Shown in pieces: positions 7,209 to 15,288 of a stretch of 22,638 bases of DNA. A model generated the notes under the pieces. That model saw only the letters and a program-made list of their open reading frames with translations. It was not told the origin of the DNA and did not search any database. The stretch's first letter is position 1; every line of letters starts with the position of its first letter. The position numbers were made by a program, and so were the translations under genes. The stretch spans positions 1-22,638 of the forward strand of contig JBHHXR010000023.1 in NCBI GenBank assembly GCA_046757205.1. Reading direction: 5' to 3'. The DNA is from JBHHXR01 sp046757205 (GTDB lineage: Bacteria; Pseudomonadota; Alphaproteobacteria; Rhodobacterales; Rhodobacteraceae).

Positions 7209-8246
7209 ATGAAGACCGACCGGATCATCCACATCGTCGCCGCCCATGCCGAGGGCGAGGTGGGAAACGTCATCGTCGGCGGCGTCGCTCCGCCGCCCGG
7301 CGATACGGTTCGCGAACAGTCGGAATTTATCGCCACGGACGGCCGCCTCAGGAACTTCGTGCTCAACGAGCCGCGCGGCGGCGTCTTCAAGCATGTCAAC
7401 CTGCTGGTTCCGGCGAAGGACCCGCGAGCGAAATTCGGTTTCGTCATCATGGAGCCGGAACACACGCCGCCGATGTCCGGTTCCAACGCCATCTGCGTCG
7501 CCACCGTCCTGCTCGATACCGGGCTGGTGGAGATGATCGAACCCGAAACGGAATTCTTCCTCGAAGCCCCCGCCGGGCTGGTCCATGTCCGCGCCAACTG
7601 CGCCGGCGGCAAAGCGAAAAGCGTCGAGATCACCAATGTCCCCGCCTTCGCAGACCGGCTCGGCGCCGCGCTGGAGGTCGAGGGGCTCGGCACGCTCGCC
7701 GTCGATACCGCCTACGGTGGCGACAGTTTCGTCATCGTCAACGCCGATGACCTCGGCTTCGCCATCGAACCTCATGAAGCGCGCGACATAGCGCAGACCG
7801 GCGCAAGGATCACGCAGGCCGCCAACGCGCAGCTCGGCTTCTCGCATCCCGACCTGCCCCACTGGACCCACATTTCCTTCTGCCAGATCGCCCGTCCCGC
7901 ACGGAAGACAGGCGGCATCTTGACCGGCAAGTCCGCCGTCGCCATAGACCCCGGCAAGCTGGACCGCTCGCCCTGCGGCACCGGCTGCTCGGCCCGCATG
8001 GCCGTGATGCAGGCGCGCGGCGAAATGGCGGTCGGCGACCGGTTCCGCGGCCTGTCGATCCTCGACAGCCGCTTCGACTGCCGCATCGTCGGGGAAACCA
8101 TACTCGGCGACCGCCCCGCCATTATCCCCAGCATCGAGGGCCGCGCGTGGATCACCGGCACGCATCAGTTGATGCGCGACCCCGACGACCCGTGGCCCGA
8201 GGGCTATCGCCTGACCGACACTTGGGGCGTGGGGGCTGTTTCATGA
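7209..8246 (+). CDS. Proline racemase superfamily enzyme, Ser/Cys type (probable hydroxyproline 2-epimerase-like)
   Basis: 345 aa, the length of proline racemase/4-hydroxyproline 2-epimerase/trans-3-hydroxyproline dehydratase enzymes. The second catalytic cysteine is in DRSPCGTGCSARMA (Cys256), and the DTAYGGDSF segment of the family is present. At the first catalytic position (MCGH in proline racemases) the sequence reads MSGS, so Ser90 replaces Cys. Ser/Cys members are a recognised subgroup, reported (from memory) mainly with 4-hydroxyproline 2-epimerase-type activity; the exact substrate cannot be called. The ATG at 7209 has CGGAG five bases upstream; an in-frame TTG at 7182 is rejected. 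The stop TGA overlaps the pccR ATG (ATGA), so the two are co-translated under the PccR operator, an unexpected partner for propionate metabolism. Confidence 0.88.
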   Translation: MKTDRIIHIVAAHAEGEVGNVIVGGVAPPPGDTVREQSEFIATDGRLRNFVLNEPRGGVFKHVNLLVPAKDPRAKFGFVIMEPEHTPPMSGSNAICVATVLLDTGLVEMIEPETEFFLEAPAGLVHVRANCAGGKAKSVEITNVPAFADRLGAALEVEGLGTLAVDTAYGGDSFVIVNADDLGFAIEPHEARDIAQTGARITQAANAQLGFSHPDLPHWTHISFCQIARPARKTGGILTGKSAVAIDPGKLDRSPCGTGCSARMAVMQARGEMAVGDRFRGLSILDSRFDCRIVGETILGDRPAIIPSIEGRAWITGTHQLMRDPDDPWPEGYRLTDTWGVGAVS

Positions 8247-9643
8247 CCGCACGGAAACTCTACGCCGGTGCCAAGCTGCGTGAAGTTCGCACGCGCATGT
8301 CCCTGACCCAAAAGGATTTTGCGTCACGACTCGGCGTGTCGCTCTCCTACCTCAACCAGATGGAGAACAACCACCGCCCGATCTCCGCCGGTGTCGTTCT
8401 GGCGCTGGCGCAGGAGTTCGGCTACGACGTCACCGAGCTTTCGGTGGGCGAGAACGAACGCATGGTCGCCGACATGCGCGAGGCGCTGGCCGATCCGGTG
8501 TTCACCGACCCGCCGCCGCTGGCCGACCTGACACTTGTCGCCTCCAACGCCCCCGGCCTTGCCCGCGCCTTCCTTGCGCTCCACCGCGCCCACCGGCAGA
8601 CCAACGAGCGCCTCGCCTCGCTGGACGAAGCGCTCGGGCTCGAAGGCTCCGGCATGGCGCCCTTGCCGTGGGAGGAGGTGCGCGACTTCTTTCACTACTG
8701 CGACAATTACATCGACGCGGTGGACCGGGCGGCGGAGGGTTTCGCGGCGAAGCTCGGGCCGCCGCCGGTCCACGCCCGGGCGCTGGCCGACTGGCTGACC
8801 GTGGAACGCGGTATCGGCGTGCGTTTCGAGGATACCGCGCCGCTGCGCCGCTACCACCCCGGCGCCCGCCTGCTGCACCTGTCATCGCGCACCGAACCGG
8901 CCACGCAGGCATTCCAGATCGCCCACCAGATCGCACTCATCGCCCACGACGCGCTTCTGGAAGCGACGCTCGACTTCGCCCGCTTCCGCACCGAAGAAGC
9001 CCGGGCGATCTGCAAGGTCGGGCTGGCCAACTACTTCGCCGGGGCAACCGTCCTGCCCTACGGCCAGTTCCTGGAGGCTGCCCGCGAAACCCGCCATGAC
9101 CTGGAGGCGCTGGCCAGCCATTTCGGCGCTTCGCTGGAACAGGTGGCGCACCGGCTGTCGACCATGCAGCGCCCCGGCGCCAAGGGCGTGCCGTTCTTCT
9201 TCGTGCGCGTCGATCAGGCCGGCACCATCACCAAGCGCCACTCCGCCACGCGGCTGCAATTCGCCCGCTTCGGCGGCGCCTGCCCGTTGTGGAACGTGCA
9301 CCGCGCCTTCAGCGCGCCGGGGCGCTTCCTGCGGCAACTGGCCGAGACGCCGGACGGCGTGCGCTACCTGTGCCTCGCCCGCGACATCTCCAAGACCGGC
9401 GGCAGTTTCCGCGCCCCGGTACGCCGCTACGCCATCGGGCTGGGCTGCGAGATCCGCCACGCCGGGCAACTGGTCTATGCCGACGATTTGAACGTCGACA
9501 GCGACGCCGCCTACGAGCCGATCGGCATCTCGTGTCGCATCTGCGAGCGCCGGACCTGCCACCAGCGCGCCCTGCCGCCGATGGAGCACGCCATCCGGGT
9601 CGACCACAACACCCGCGACCTGCTTCCCTATTCGCTGGAGTGA
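8243..9643 (+). CDS. pccR: Short-chain fatty acyl-CoA transcriptional regulator (ScfR family, PccR-like)
   Basis: 466 aa. An N-terminal XRE helix-turn-helix (about residues 10-65, with LTQKDFASRLGVSLSYLNQM) is followed by a long ligand-sensing region. The last 40 residues hold a conserved cysteine cluster GISCRICERRTCHQRA (Cys431, 434 and 439, His440). This layout is that of the ScfR family (PccR, RamB and relatives), which senses short-chain acyl-CoAs; PccR of R. sphaeroides controls propionyl-CoA carboxylase. Location beside pccB and the TTTGCAAA operator in the divergent promoter support the same role here. The ATG at 8243 overlaps the upstream racemase stop by 4 nt (ATGA), making a bicistronic unit. 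The function assignment is by family and context. Confidence 0.92.
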   Translation: MTARKLYAGAKLREVRTRMSLTQKDFASRLGVSLSYLNQMENNHRPISAGVVLALAQEFGYDVTELSVGENERMVADMREALADPVFTDPPPLADLTLVASNAPGLARAFLALHRAHRQTNERLASLDEALGLEGSGMAPLPWEEVRDFFHYCDNYIDAVDRAAEGFAAKLGPPPVHARALADWLTVERGIGVRFEDTAPLRRYHPGARLLHLSSRTEPATQAFQIAHQIALIAHDALLEATLDFARFRTEEARAICKVGLANYFAGATVLPYGQFLEAARETRHDLEALASHFGASLEQVAHRLSTMQRPGAKGVPFFFVRVDQAGTITKRHSATRLQFARFGGACPLWNVHRAFSAPGRFLRQLAETPDGVRYLCLARDISKTGGSFRAPVRRYAIGLGCEIRHAGQLVYADDLNVDSDAAYEPIGISCRICERRTCHQRALPPMEHAIRVDHNTRDLLPYSLE

Positions 9644-9807
9644 CAGCCGGCTCACGCCGCTCCGGCGGCCGATCGACCACGCCCCGCCGGCGAAGCCGCC
9701 GAGCCCGCAGCCAGACCACCGGCCCGCGTTCAGGCGCGAAGTTCGGCGGCCGCGGCGCTGCCCGCGCGAAACGCCGGAACCTGTCCGGCAAGACGGTTCC
9801 GTCCGAA

Positions 9808-10230
9808 CTACGGCCTTTGGGCGCCCTGAAGGGCACAGAAATGCCGTGTCGCGCCGCCGAACGGGTTGACGATCATCCACAACCCGTTGCGCTGGCCGTC
9901 GAGCACCCAGCGCACGCGGAACCGCTCGCCAGTACCGACACCGGTGAAATCGGCGAACTCGTTTTCGCCGCGAAAGGTGTAGCCGGCCACCTGGCTGACC
10001 ACCTGCCCGGCGGTGTAGATGGTGACGCCGACGGGGAAGATACCGGAGATGTTGCCCTTGAAATTCGTGCTGTAGTCGAAAGCCTGCTGGTACTGCACCG
10101 CCAGGGTCATCTGCGCCGGCTGGCCGCCGAGATCGCAGACCAGCGAAAGCACCACATCCTGCGCCCGCGCCGCCCCGGCGGCGACAACAAACGCCAGGGC
10201 CGCCATCGCGGCCGTCGCTCTGCCAAACAT
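9808..10230 (-). CDS. Small secreted/periplasmic hypothetical protein
   Basis: 140 aa. The ATG at 10230 (MFGRATAAMAAL) has GGAGG 10 nt upstream and starts a clear Sec signal peptide ending ...GAARAQ, with cleavage near residue 23. The mature protein of about 115 residues is predicted soluble, with beta-strand-like alternation and two cysteines (one in LSLVCDLGG, one in TRHFCALQG) that could form a disulfide. The motif VRWVLDGQRNGLWMIVNPFGG is distinctive, but I do not recognise a family. It stands alone between the pccR 3' end and the divergent MATE gene, so context gives no clue. A GTG start at 10239 is unlikely, as it would be one base from the Shine-Dalgarno sequence. Confidence 0.75.
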   Translation of the reverse strand: MFGRATAAMAALAFVVAAGAARAQDVVLSLVCDLGGQPAQMTLAVQYQQAFDYSTNFKGNISGIFPVGVTIYTAGQVVSQVAGYTFRGENEFADFTGVGTGERFRVRWVLDGQRNGLWMIVNPFGGATRHFCALQGAQRP

Positions 10231-10431
10231 CGCACCCACTCCTCCGTGCCGGATTTCCGGGGCAGCTTACCACAACTTTGCCGCCGGCATCAGGGATTCG
10301 CGCCGGCCCGATCCGCACGCCCTGATGTCGCCGGCTCACAAACCAGGGCCCAGGGCGGCGGCGCGATTCGGGCTTTCGGCGGCAGATGCTTCGCCCTACA
10401 ACCGGCGGATTGCGGAGGGCGGTTCGGGGCC

Positions 10432-11811
10432 ATGGCACGGGGTATCGACAAGGACGGCAGTTTCCGGCGCCATGTCAGCCGTACATTGGCGCTGGCGCTG
10501 CCCATCGTCATGACCCGGATCGGCATCATCGGGCTGTCGACGGTCGATGTGCTGGTGCTGGGACGTGCGGGGGAGCGGCATCTGGCCGACTACGTGCTGG
10601 GCGAGACGGTCTACGGCGGGTTGGTCGCGGTGATGGCCGGGCTGGTGCTCGGTGTGCCGGTGCTGACGGCGCGGCTGGTGGGCGAAGGAAGAGAAGCAGC
10701 TACCGGGGCGGTCTGGCGCCACGCGCTGCTCTACGGATTTCTGGTCGGTTCGGCCTTCACCCTGCTGCTCCTGGCCAGCCCGTGGCTGTTTTCGGCCGGC
10801 GGCTACGAGGCGGAGGCGGCGCGCCGCGCCGGGCGGGTGGCGGCGGTGATCGGCTTCACCATGCCCTTCGTCGCGGTCTATTTCGTCTCCGCCAGTTACC
10901 TGGAGGCGGTGCAGCGGCCGGGGCCCGGCTTCGCCGCCATCGCGCTGGCAAACCTCGGCAACCTGGGCCTCAACCTTCTGCTGGTTTTCGGGGCCGGGCC
11001 GATCCCGGCGATGGGCGCGGTCGGCTGCGCGCTTGCCACGGTGATCAACACCGCCTTGCTGGCGGCCGGGCTCTCGTTCTATGTCAGGTACCGCCTGCCC
11101 GGGCGCGAGAAATTCGGCATCGGCCGGCCCGCGCCGGCGTCGGCGCTGACGGCTCGCGAGCAGCGGCGGATCGGCTATTCGGCGGGCGCCTCCTACGCGC
11201 TGGAAGCCGGCGCCTTCACCGCGCTGACGCTGTTCGTCGGCTATCTCGGCATCACCGCGCTGGCGGCGCACGGCATCCTCTTCCAGTTCCTCGCCTTCAC
11301 TTTCATGATCGCCTACGGCATCGCCGGAGCGACCCAGGTGCGCGTCGGCAACGCCTGGGGCCGCGGCGATCCTCTGGGCATGGCGATGGCGGGCTGGTCG
11401 GGGCTGGCGTTGGCGGTCGCCTTCACGTTACCGGTCTGTCTGGTCTACCTCGCCTTCGCCGATGTCGCGATCGGGCTGTTCACCGCCGACGCGGTGGTCA
11501 GGTCCGCCGCCGCGCCGGTGCTGATCTGGATGATCCTGGCGCTGCTGACCGATGGCGGCCAGACGGTGATGAACTCGGCCTGCCGCGGCCGCGGAGACAC
11601 CTGGGTGCCGACGCTTCTGCACCTGGCGAGCTACTGGGGCGTCATGGTGCCCGGCGCGCTTGTGCTGGTATTTCCGCTCGGCCAAGGTCTGGCCGGCATC
11701 TACCAGGCGATCCTGATTGCCAGCGTGTTTTCCTTCGCGGCTCTGGCGATGCGGTTCGAGATACTTCGGCGGCGGCGCGATCAGTCGACGCAGAAATCCG
11801 CCACAAGCTGA
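10432..11811 (+). CDS. MATE family multidrug/toxin efflux transporter
   Basis: 459 aa inner-membrane protein with the usual MATE length and about 12 hydrophobic segments in two similar halves. The first half begins LALALPIVMTRIGIIGLSTVDVLVLGRAG and the second follows the cytoplasmic loop around TAREQRRIGYSAGASYALEAG. Segments such as IAGATQVRVGNAWGRGD and GGQTVMNSACRGRGDTW are characteristic. The family exports cationic compounds using Na+ or H+ gradients; the substrate is not predictable. The ATG at 10432 is chosen because the upstream open frame is low-complexity and not MATE-like; the ribosome-binding site is weak. The 3' end overlaps the convergent carboxylate-amine ligase gene by 31 bp. 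Confidence 0.92.
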   Translation: MARGIDKDGSFRRHVSRTLALALPIVMTRIGIIGLSTVDVLVLGRAGERHLADYVLGETVYGGLVAVMAGLVLGVPVLTARLVGEGREAATGAVWRHALLYGFLVGSAFTLLLLASPWLFSAGGYEAEAARRAGRVAAVIGFTMPFVAVYFVSASYLEAVQRPGPGFAAIALANLGNLGLNLLLVFGAGPIPAMGAVGCALATVINTALLAAGLSFYVRYRLPGREKFGIGRPAPASALTAREQRRIGYSAGASYALEAGAFTALTLFVGYLGITALAAHGILFQFLAFTFMIAYGIAGATQVRVGNAWGRGDPLGMAMAGWSGLALAVAFTLPVCLVYLAFADVAIGLFTADAVVRSAAAPVLIWMILALLTDGGQTVMNSACRGRGDTWVPTLLHLASYWGVMVPGALVLVFPLGQGLAGIYQAILIASVFSFAALAMRFEILRRRRDQSTQKSATS

Positions 11812-12911
11812 TCGACGACGGCGACGCAGGCTTCCCTTTCGCTGGCCCCGGCGGCAAGCGCCTCCCGGAAGACACGGCGTTGGCGGTCGGCCGAGGTGCC
11901 CTCGGCGACGATGCGGCGCACCTGCACCAGTTCGCGCTTGCAGTCCAGTGCCTCGGCGTCGGGGCCGACGATCTCGATGAACTCCTCGGCGAGATCGGAA
12001 AACTGCGTCATGGCGTTGCGGCCGTGGTCGATCAGCCGGTCGCTGATGCCGTAGCGCTGCGCCCGCCAGCGGTTCTCCATCAAGAGCGTGTTGGGGTAGA
12101 CGCGCCAGCGCTGGTTCTGGCATTTCAGCCGGTAGAGAAACGCGATCACCGACTGGTAGAGCGCCGCGATAACGCCGGCATCGCGCACCCGGCCGCAGAC
12201 GTCGGTTATCCGCTGCTCCAGCGTCGGGAACTTTTCCGACGGCCGGATGTCCCACCAGATCTTGGTGGCGTCCTCGATGCTGCCGACGGCGACAAGTTGA
12301 TCGACCAGCCGGCGGTACTCCGCGTGTGATTCCACCGCGTCGGGCAGGCCGGTCCTCGGCAGCGCATCGAACACGGTCAGCCGGTAACTGGCCAGCCCGG
12401 TATCCTCGCCCTGCCAGAACGGCGAGGAGCACGACAACGCCAGCAGGTGCGGCAGGAAATAGGCGGCCTGGTTCATCAAATCGATGCGCAGGTCGTCGTC
12501 CTCGATGCCGACATGGATATGCATGCCGCAGATCAGCATGCGACGCGCCGCCTGGCCGAGATCGGCGCGCAGCATGTCGTAGCGCTCGCGTCGCGTGTGG
12601 GTCTGGTCGCGCCACTGGCTGAACGGATGCGTCGAGGCGGCGATCGGCGCGAAGCCGAACTTGGCCGCCGTCTCGCGTACGCCCCGGCGCAAGGCGGTCA
12701 GGTCGGTAACCGCTTCGCCGACCGTGCGGTGCGGCCTGGTGCCCACTTCGATCTGGCATTGCAGGTATTCGCCCGTCACCTGATCGCCCAGCAACTCGTT
12801 GCAGGCTGCCAGGAAATCGCCCGGCGGCTCGCGCACCAGCTGCCGGCTGTCGGTCTCGACGATCAGGTATTCCTCCTCGATGCCGAGCGTGAAGGACGGA
12901 CGGCCGCTCAT
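11781..12911 (-). CDS. Carboxylate-amine ligase, YbdK/GCS2 type
   Basis: 376 aa, matching the YbdK family of glutamate-cysteine ligase-like enzymes (GCS2). These are ATP-dependent ligases that join a carboxylate to an amine; E. coli YbdK has weak glutamate-cysteine ligase activity. Key motifs are FTLGIEEEYLIVE at the N-terminus, GEYLQCQIEVGT, the metal/ATP-site ICGMHIHVGI and RLTVFDALPRTGLPD. ATG 12911 overlaps the upstream VOC gene's stop (ATGA), so the two are translationally coupled. Residues up to 12926 in frame belong to the VOC gene and are not included. The stop lies 31 bp inside the convergent MATE gene. The physiological substrate is unknown. Confidence 0.92.
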   Translation of the reverse strand: MSGRPSFTLGIEEEYLIVETDSRQLVREPPGDFLAACNELLGDQVTGEYLQCQIEVGTRPHRTVGEAVTDLTALRRGVRETAAKFGFAPIAASTHPFSQWRDQTHTRRERYDMLRADLGQAARRMLICGMHIHVGIEDDDLRIDLMNQAAYFLPHLLALSCSSPFWQGEDTGLASYRLTVFDALPRTGLPDAVESHAEYRRLVDQLVAVGSIEDATKIWWDIRPSEKFPTLEQRITDVCGRVRDAGVIAALYQSVIAFLYRLKCQNQRWRVYPNTLLMENRWRAQRYGISDRLIDHGRNAMTQFSDLAEEFIEIVGPDAEALDCKRELVQVRRIVAEGTSADRQRRVFREALAAGASEREACVAVVDQLVADFCVD

Positions 12912-13267
12912 TTCGGCGGCTCCCACAGCTCTATCGCGTTGCCCTCGGGGTCGTGGACCCGGGCAAAGCGGCCGTAGGTTCCGTCACCGTCCCATTCGTC
13001 CTGCGTCTCGGCCGAAATGCCCTTTTCCTTCAGCGTGGCGATCATCGCCGGAAGGTCATCGACGCGCAGATTGAGCATCCATTGTTTTTCGGCGCGGAAA
13101 TACGTGCTGTTGCGGCGGAAGGCTGTGAACGCCGTGTCGCCGGCGTCCTGCGCCCACAGTTCGGACCTTCCGTCGGGTATGCCGAACGTCTCGCTGTACC
13201 AGTCCGCCAGACGGTCCGGGTCGTCCGCCCGGAAGAATACCCCGCCGATCCCCGTAACCCTCGCCAC
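12908..13267 (-). CDS. VOC-family protein (glyoxalase/bleomycin-resistance fold)
   Basis: 119 aa, one vicinal-oxygen-chelate unit: N-terminal VTGIGGVFFRADDPDRLADWYSETFGIP and C-terminal FARVHDPEGNAIELWEPP, where the final Glu is a usual metal ligand position. A GTG start at 13267 is chosen: it has GGAGG (13277-13273) 5 nt upstream and gives the typical single-module length, whereas the open frame to 13354 adds an atypical Arg/Cys-rich extension. The gene is the first of a two-gene unit with the YbdK-like ligase (4-nt overlap). The N-terminal strand lacks an obvious His ligand, so it may be a non-catalytic binding protein or use other residues. Substrate unknown. Confidence 0.85.
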   Translation of the reverse strand: MARVTGIGGVFFRADDPDRLADWYSETFGIPDGRSELWAQDAGDTAFTAFRRNSTYFRAEKQWMLNLRVDDLPAMIATLKEKGISAETQDEWDGDGTYGRFARVHDPEGNAIELWEPPK

Positions 13268-13360
13268 TGCGCCCTCCGGTGCCTTCCCGGACCGAGTTAA
13301 GCACAGGTTCTGGCAGGAGCAAAGCGGCATTCTCCGCCGGGTTTCGGCAGCCACGGCTTT

Positions 13361-13391
13361 TTTCGCATGGCGCGATCCGAACCGCCTCCGG
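13361..13391. repeat. Degenerate direct repeat, copy 1
   Basis: TTTCGCATGGCGCGATCCGA and the following ACCGCCTCCGG match, with about 80% identity and one gap, the segment at 13604-13633. If translated on the plus strand, both give a WxDPNRLRxPA-like peptide, but no real gene is evident. Confidence 0.4.
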
Positions 13392-13421
13392 CAGCCCGCG
13401 CTGCGCGCTCGATGGGAGAGC

Positions 13422-13439
13422 CCGAGGCGGAAGCCTCGG
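13422..13439. other. Intergenic hairpin
   Basis: CCGAGGC (13422-13428) and GCCTCGG (13433-13439) form a perfect 7-bp stem with a GGAA tetraloop inside the 590-bp gene-poor region 13268-13858. It has no flanking T-run. It could be a structured-RNA or repeat remnant. Confidence 0.3.
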
Positions 13440-13440
13440 C

Positions 13441-13603
13441 CGAACCGCCGCGCCTTAATTCAGGACCGGTCGCCCCGGCACCCGTCATGCAAGCTGGATG
13501 GTGTCAGCGGCCCCGGGTGATCCTTTCCAGCGAAATCTTCCATGGCGGCGAAAACGGCCCGCCAACGCTCCCGGGAGGTCCGGAGGTGTCTGCGCTGGAT
13601 GAA
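13441..13603. other. Gene-poor stretch, possible coding remnant
   Basis: The 13268-13858 gap holds no intact gene. Between the two direct-repeat copies the minus strand has a short open segment (about 13460-13630) that could encode RTSRERWRAVFAAMEDFAGK and a few dozen more residues. It resembles the tail of a real protein but has no start, ribosome-binding site or recognisable family, so I read it as possible debris at the edge of the island. Confidence 0.25.
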
Positions 13604-13633
13604 TTTGCCTGGCAGGACCCGAACCGCCTCAGG
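13604..13633. repeat. Degenerate direct repeat, copy 2
   Basis: The segment TTTGCCTGGCAGGACCCGAA then CCGCCTCAGG parallels 13361-13391, with CCGAACCGCCTC exactly shared. It lies 50 bp before the left IS-like end at 13684. Confidence 0.4.
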
Positions 13634-13683
13634 GGGCCTGCCGCCATTTCAGCCCCTTCTCAGGCCCCGCCAAGCGCCCCCAC

Positions 13684-13858
13684 TGAACTGGCCCCCATTT
13701 CGACCGGACAGCTAAGCCTGACCAAGGAGGGCTTTGACACAGGCTTAAGCATATGCCCATGTCTGAGATCGAAATCATCACTGATGGCGGCCGCCGTCGG
13801 CGCTGGCCTGCGGCGGAGAAGCTTCGGAGCTTCGAAGAAACGCTGTTGTGGTCAAGCT
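13684..13858 (+). mobile_element. Truncated insertion sequence: left end and start of orfA
   Basis: TGAACTGGCCCCCATTT (from 13684) followed by CGACCGGACAG has the look of an IS3-type terminus (TG at the tip). Then come AAGGAGG (13724-13730) and an open frame from ATG 13753/13759 that begins MSEIEIITDGGRRRRW and continues into EKLRSFEETL, the typical N-terminus of a small HTH transposase subunit (IS3 orfA or IS66 TnpA). The similarity stops at about 13847, after some 30 codons; the frame then runs into the 3' end of the hdrCB gene on the other strand and terminates. No right end or orfB is present. It marks the downstream edge of the hdr operon. Confidence 0.7.
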
Positions 13859-13859
13859 C

Positions 13860-15284
13860 TTACGAAAGAACACCCTTTTGCTTCAGATAGGGTCTCGTAT
13901 CCACCAGATTATGACGCAGGGCCGCGCCATCCTCGCCCTGACCGAACGCCAGCGCCATAAGCTGCGTCGCCTGAAAAACAGGCACGTCCTCATCCAGCCC
14001 GATTTCCCGCTGGCGGGAGTCGAGGTTCAGGTGGCAGATCGGGCACATGGTGACAATCGCCTCCGCCCCCTTTGCGCGGGCATTGGTCATGATCTTTCGC
14101 ATCAGCCCCGCCGCAACCTCGGTCTGGGTGACCCCCAGCGAGCCGCCGCAGCAGTCTGTCTTGCTTTGCCACTCCACCGTTTCGGCACCCAAAGAGCGTA
14201 GCAGGTGGTCGATCTTCATCGGATATTCCGCATCCGCAGCCCCTGTGACCTTGGTTGGGCGCGTGATCAGGCAGCCGTAATAACAAGCGACCTTGAGCCC
14301 CTTGAGCGGGTTACTGACGCGAGCGCCGATTTCATCGAGACCGCACTTGTCTATCAGAATATCGACCAGATGATGTACATCGACCGAGCCCTGATAGTCA
14401 TGGCCCAGCGTTCGTCCGACCAACCGCGCCGTATCCTCGTTGCGGCGTGTGGCCTGTTCTGAACGCCTGAGGCGCGAGAAACAGGCCGAACAAGCCGAAG
14501 TGAGCGTATCGAACCCCATCTTCTCGGCCGTCGTTACGGCTTTCATCGGCAGGGTCAGCGCCAGTTCGTGATCGGTTGCGTGCGCCGCACCTGCGCCGCA
14601 GCAGCCCCAGCCTTCGGGCTCGACCAGCTCAACCCCCAGTGCCTCGGTCACGCTTTCAATCGAGCGGCCGTATTCGGCGGCCGAGCAGCTCATCGAGCAG
14701 CCGGGGAAATAGGCGATGGCTCTGTCGCCGTGATCTGCTTTTGTCGCGCCTTTCTTTTTGCCGGGAAACTCGGGGATCAGTCTCAGTTTGCCGCGCATCA
14801 ACATGCGCAGGCCCATTTTGAAATCGCGAAAGGGTTTCTTCAGAGCCATGTTCAGGGCCGCCATCAGGCCCACTTCATAAACGCGCCCGAAACGCTTGAT
14901 ATTGGCCATGAACAAATCGTTGAACTTGGCAATTTCGGGGATGCCCGGCGTAATATTGCGCGCCTTGGCCTCGATACGCAGCGTGTCCATCACGCCGGTT
15001 ACGTCGATCGCCTGTGGGCAGCGGGTGGTGCAGGTATAGCATGATGCACAAAGCCAGATTGCCTTGCTCTCAAGCACGCTGTCCTCACCCAATTGCACCG
15101 CCCGCATGATCTGGTTCGGTGTCATGTCAAACTGATCCGACAATGGGCAACCGGAGGAGCATTTCACACATTGATAGCAGCGGTAGACGTTCGATCCGGT
15201 CTTGTCGCGCACCAGATCAGCCAGTGACATTTCACCGCAATCCTGCGCGTCCATTTCAATCGGCTGAATGGCTTTCATCTGCAT
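13860..15284 (-). CDS. hdrCB: Fused heterodisulfide reductase-like subunit HdrC-HdrB
   Basis: 474 aa. The N-terminal HdrC part has two [4Fe-4S] motifs: CYQCVKCSSGCP (Cys36, 39, 42, 46) and CASCYTCTTRCP (Cys79, 82, 85, 89). The HdrB part has two complete CCG (cysteine-rich) domains: one from PGCSMSC through WGCCGAG to SACSACF, the other from ACYYGCL through DCCGGSLG to MCPICHL. In methanogens these bind the noncubane [4Fe-4S] clusters that reduce the heterodisulfide; in MetF-associated complexes the subunit is thought to relay electrons towards MetFV. Fusion of HdrC and HdrB is seen in many bacteria. It is the last gene of the operon, 4 nt after the metF stop. Met1 or Met3 could be the start. 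Cytoplasmic; no membrane segment seen. Confidence 0.9.
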   Translation of the reverse strand: MQMKAIQPIEMDAQDCGEMSLADLVRDKTGSNVYRCYQCVKCSSGCPLSDQFDMTPNQIMRAVQLGEDSVLESKAIWLCASCYTCTTRCPQAIDVTGVMDTLRIEAKARNITPGIPEIAKFNDLFMANIKRFGRVYEVGLMAALNMALKKPFRDFKMGLRMLMRGKLRLIPEFPGKKKGATKADHGDRAIAYFPGCSMSCSAAEYGRSIESVTEALGVELVEPEGWGCCGAGAAHATDHELALTLPMKAVTTAEKMGFDTLTSACSACFSRLRRSEQATRRNEDTARLVGRTLGHDYQGSVDVHHLVDILIDKCGLDEIGARVSNPLKGLKVACYYGCLITRPTKVTGAADAEYPMKIDHLLRSLGAETVEWQSKTDCCGGSLGVTQTEVAAGLMRKIMTNARAKGAEAIVTMCPICHLNLDSRQREIGLDEDVPVFQATQLMALAFGQGEDGAALRHNLVDTRPYLKQKGVLS

Positions 15285-15288
15285 CCCG

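Noticed and set aside
9289..10431. In-frame upstream extension of the MATE gene
   Set aside because: Low-complexity Arg/Pro/Ala translation overlapping pccR and the secreted-protein gene; MATE homology begins at 10432.
13818..13833. GAAGCT-TCGG-AGCTTC hairpin as terminator for hdrCB
   Set aside because: Perfect 6-bp stem, but it lies in the IS orfA coding remnant and has no T-run on the minus strand.
13268..13860. attR copy of the tRNA-Ala 3' end on the far side of the hdr operon
   Set aside because: Scanned by eye for the GGGGTTCGATTCCCC core; not found, so island limits by att sites cannot be set in this window.
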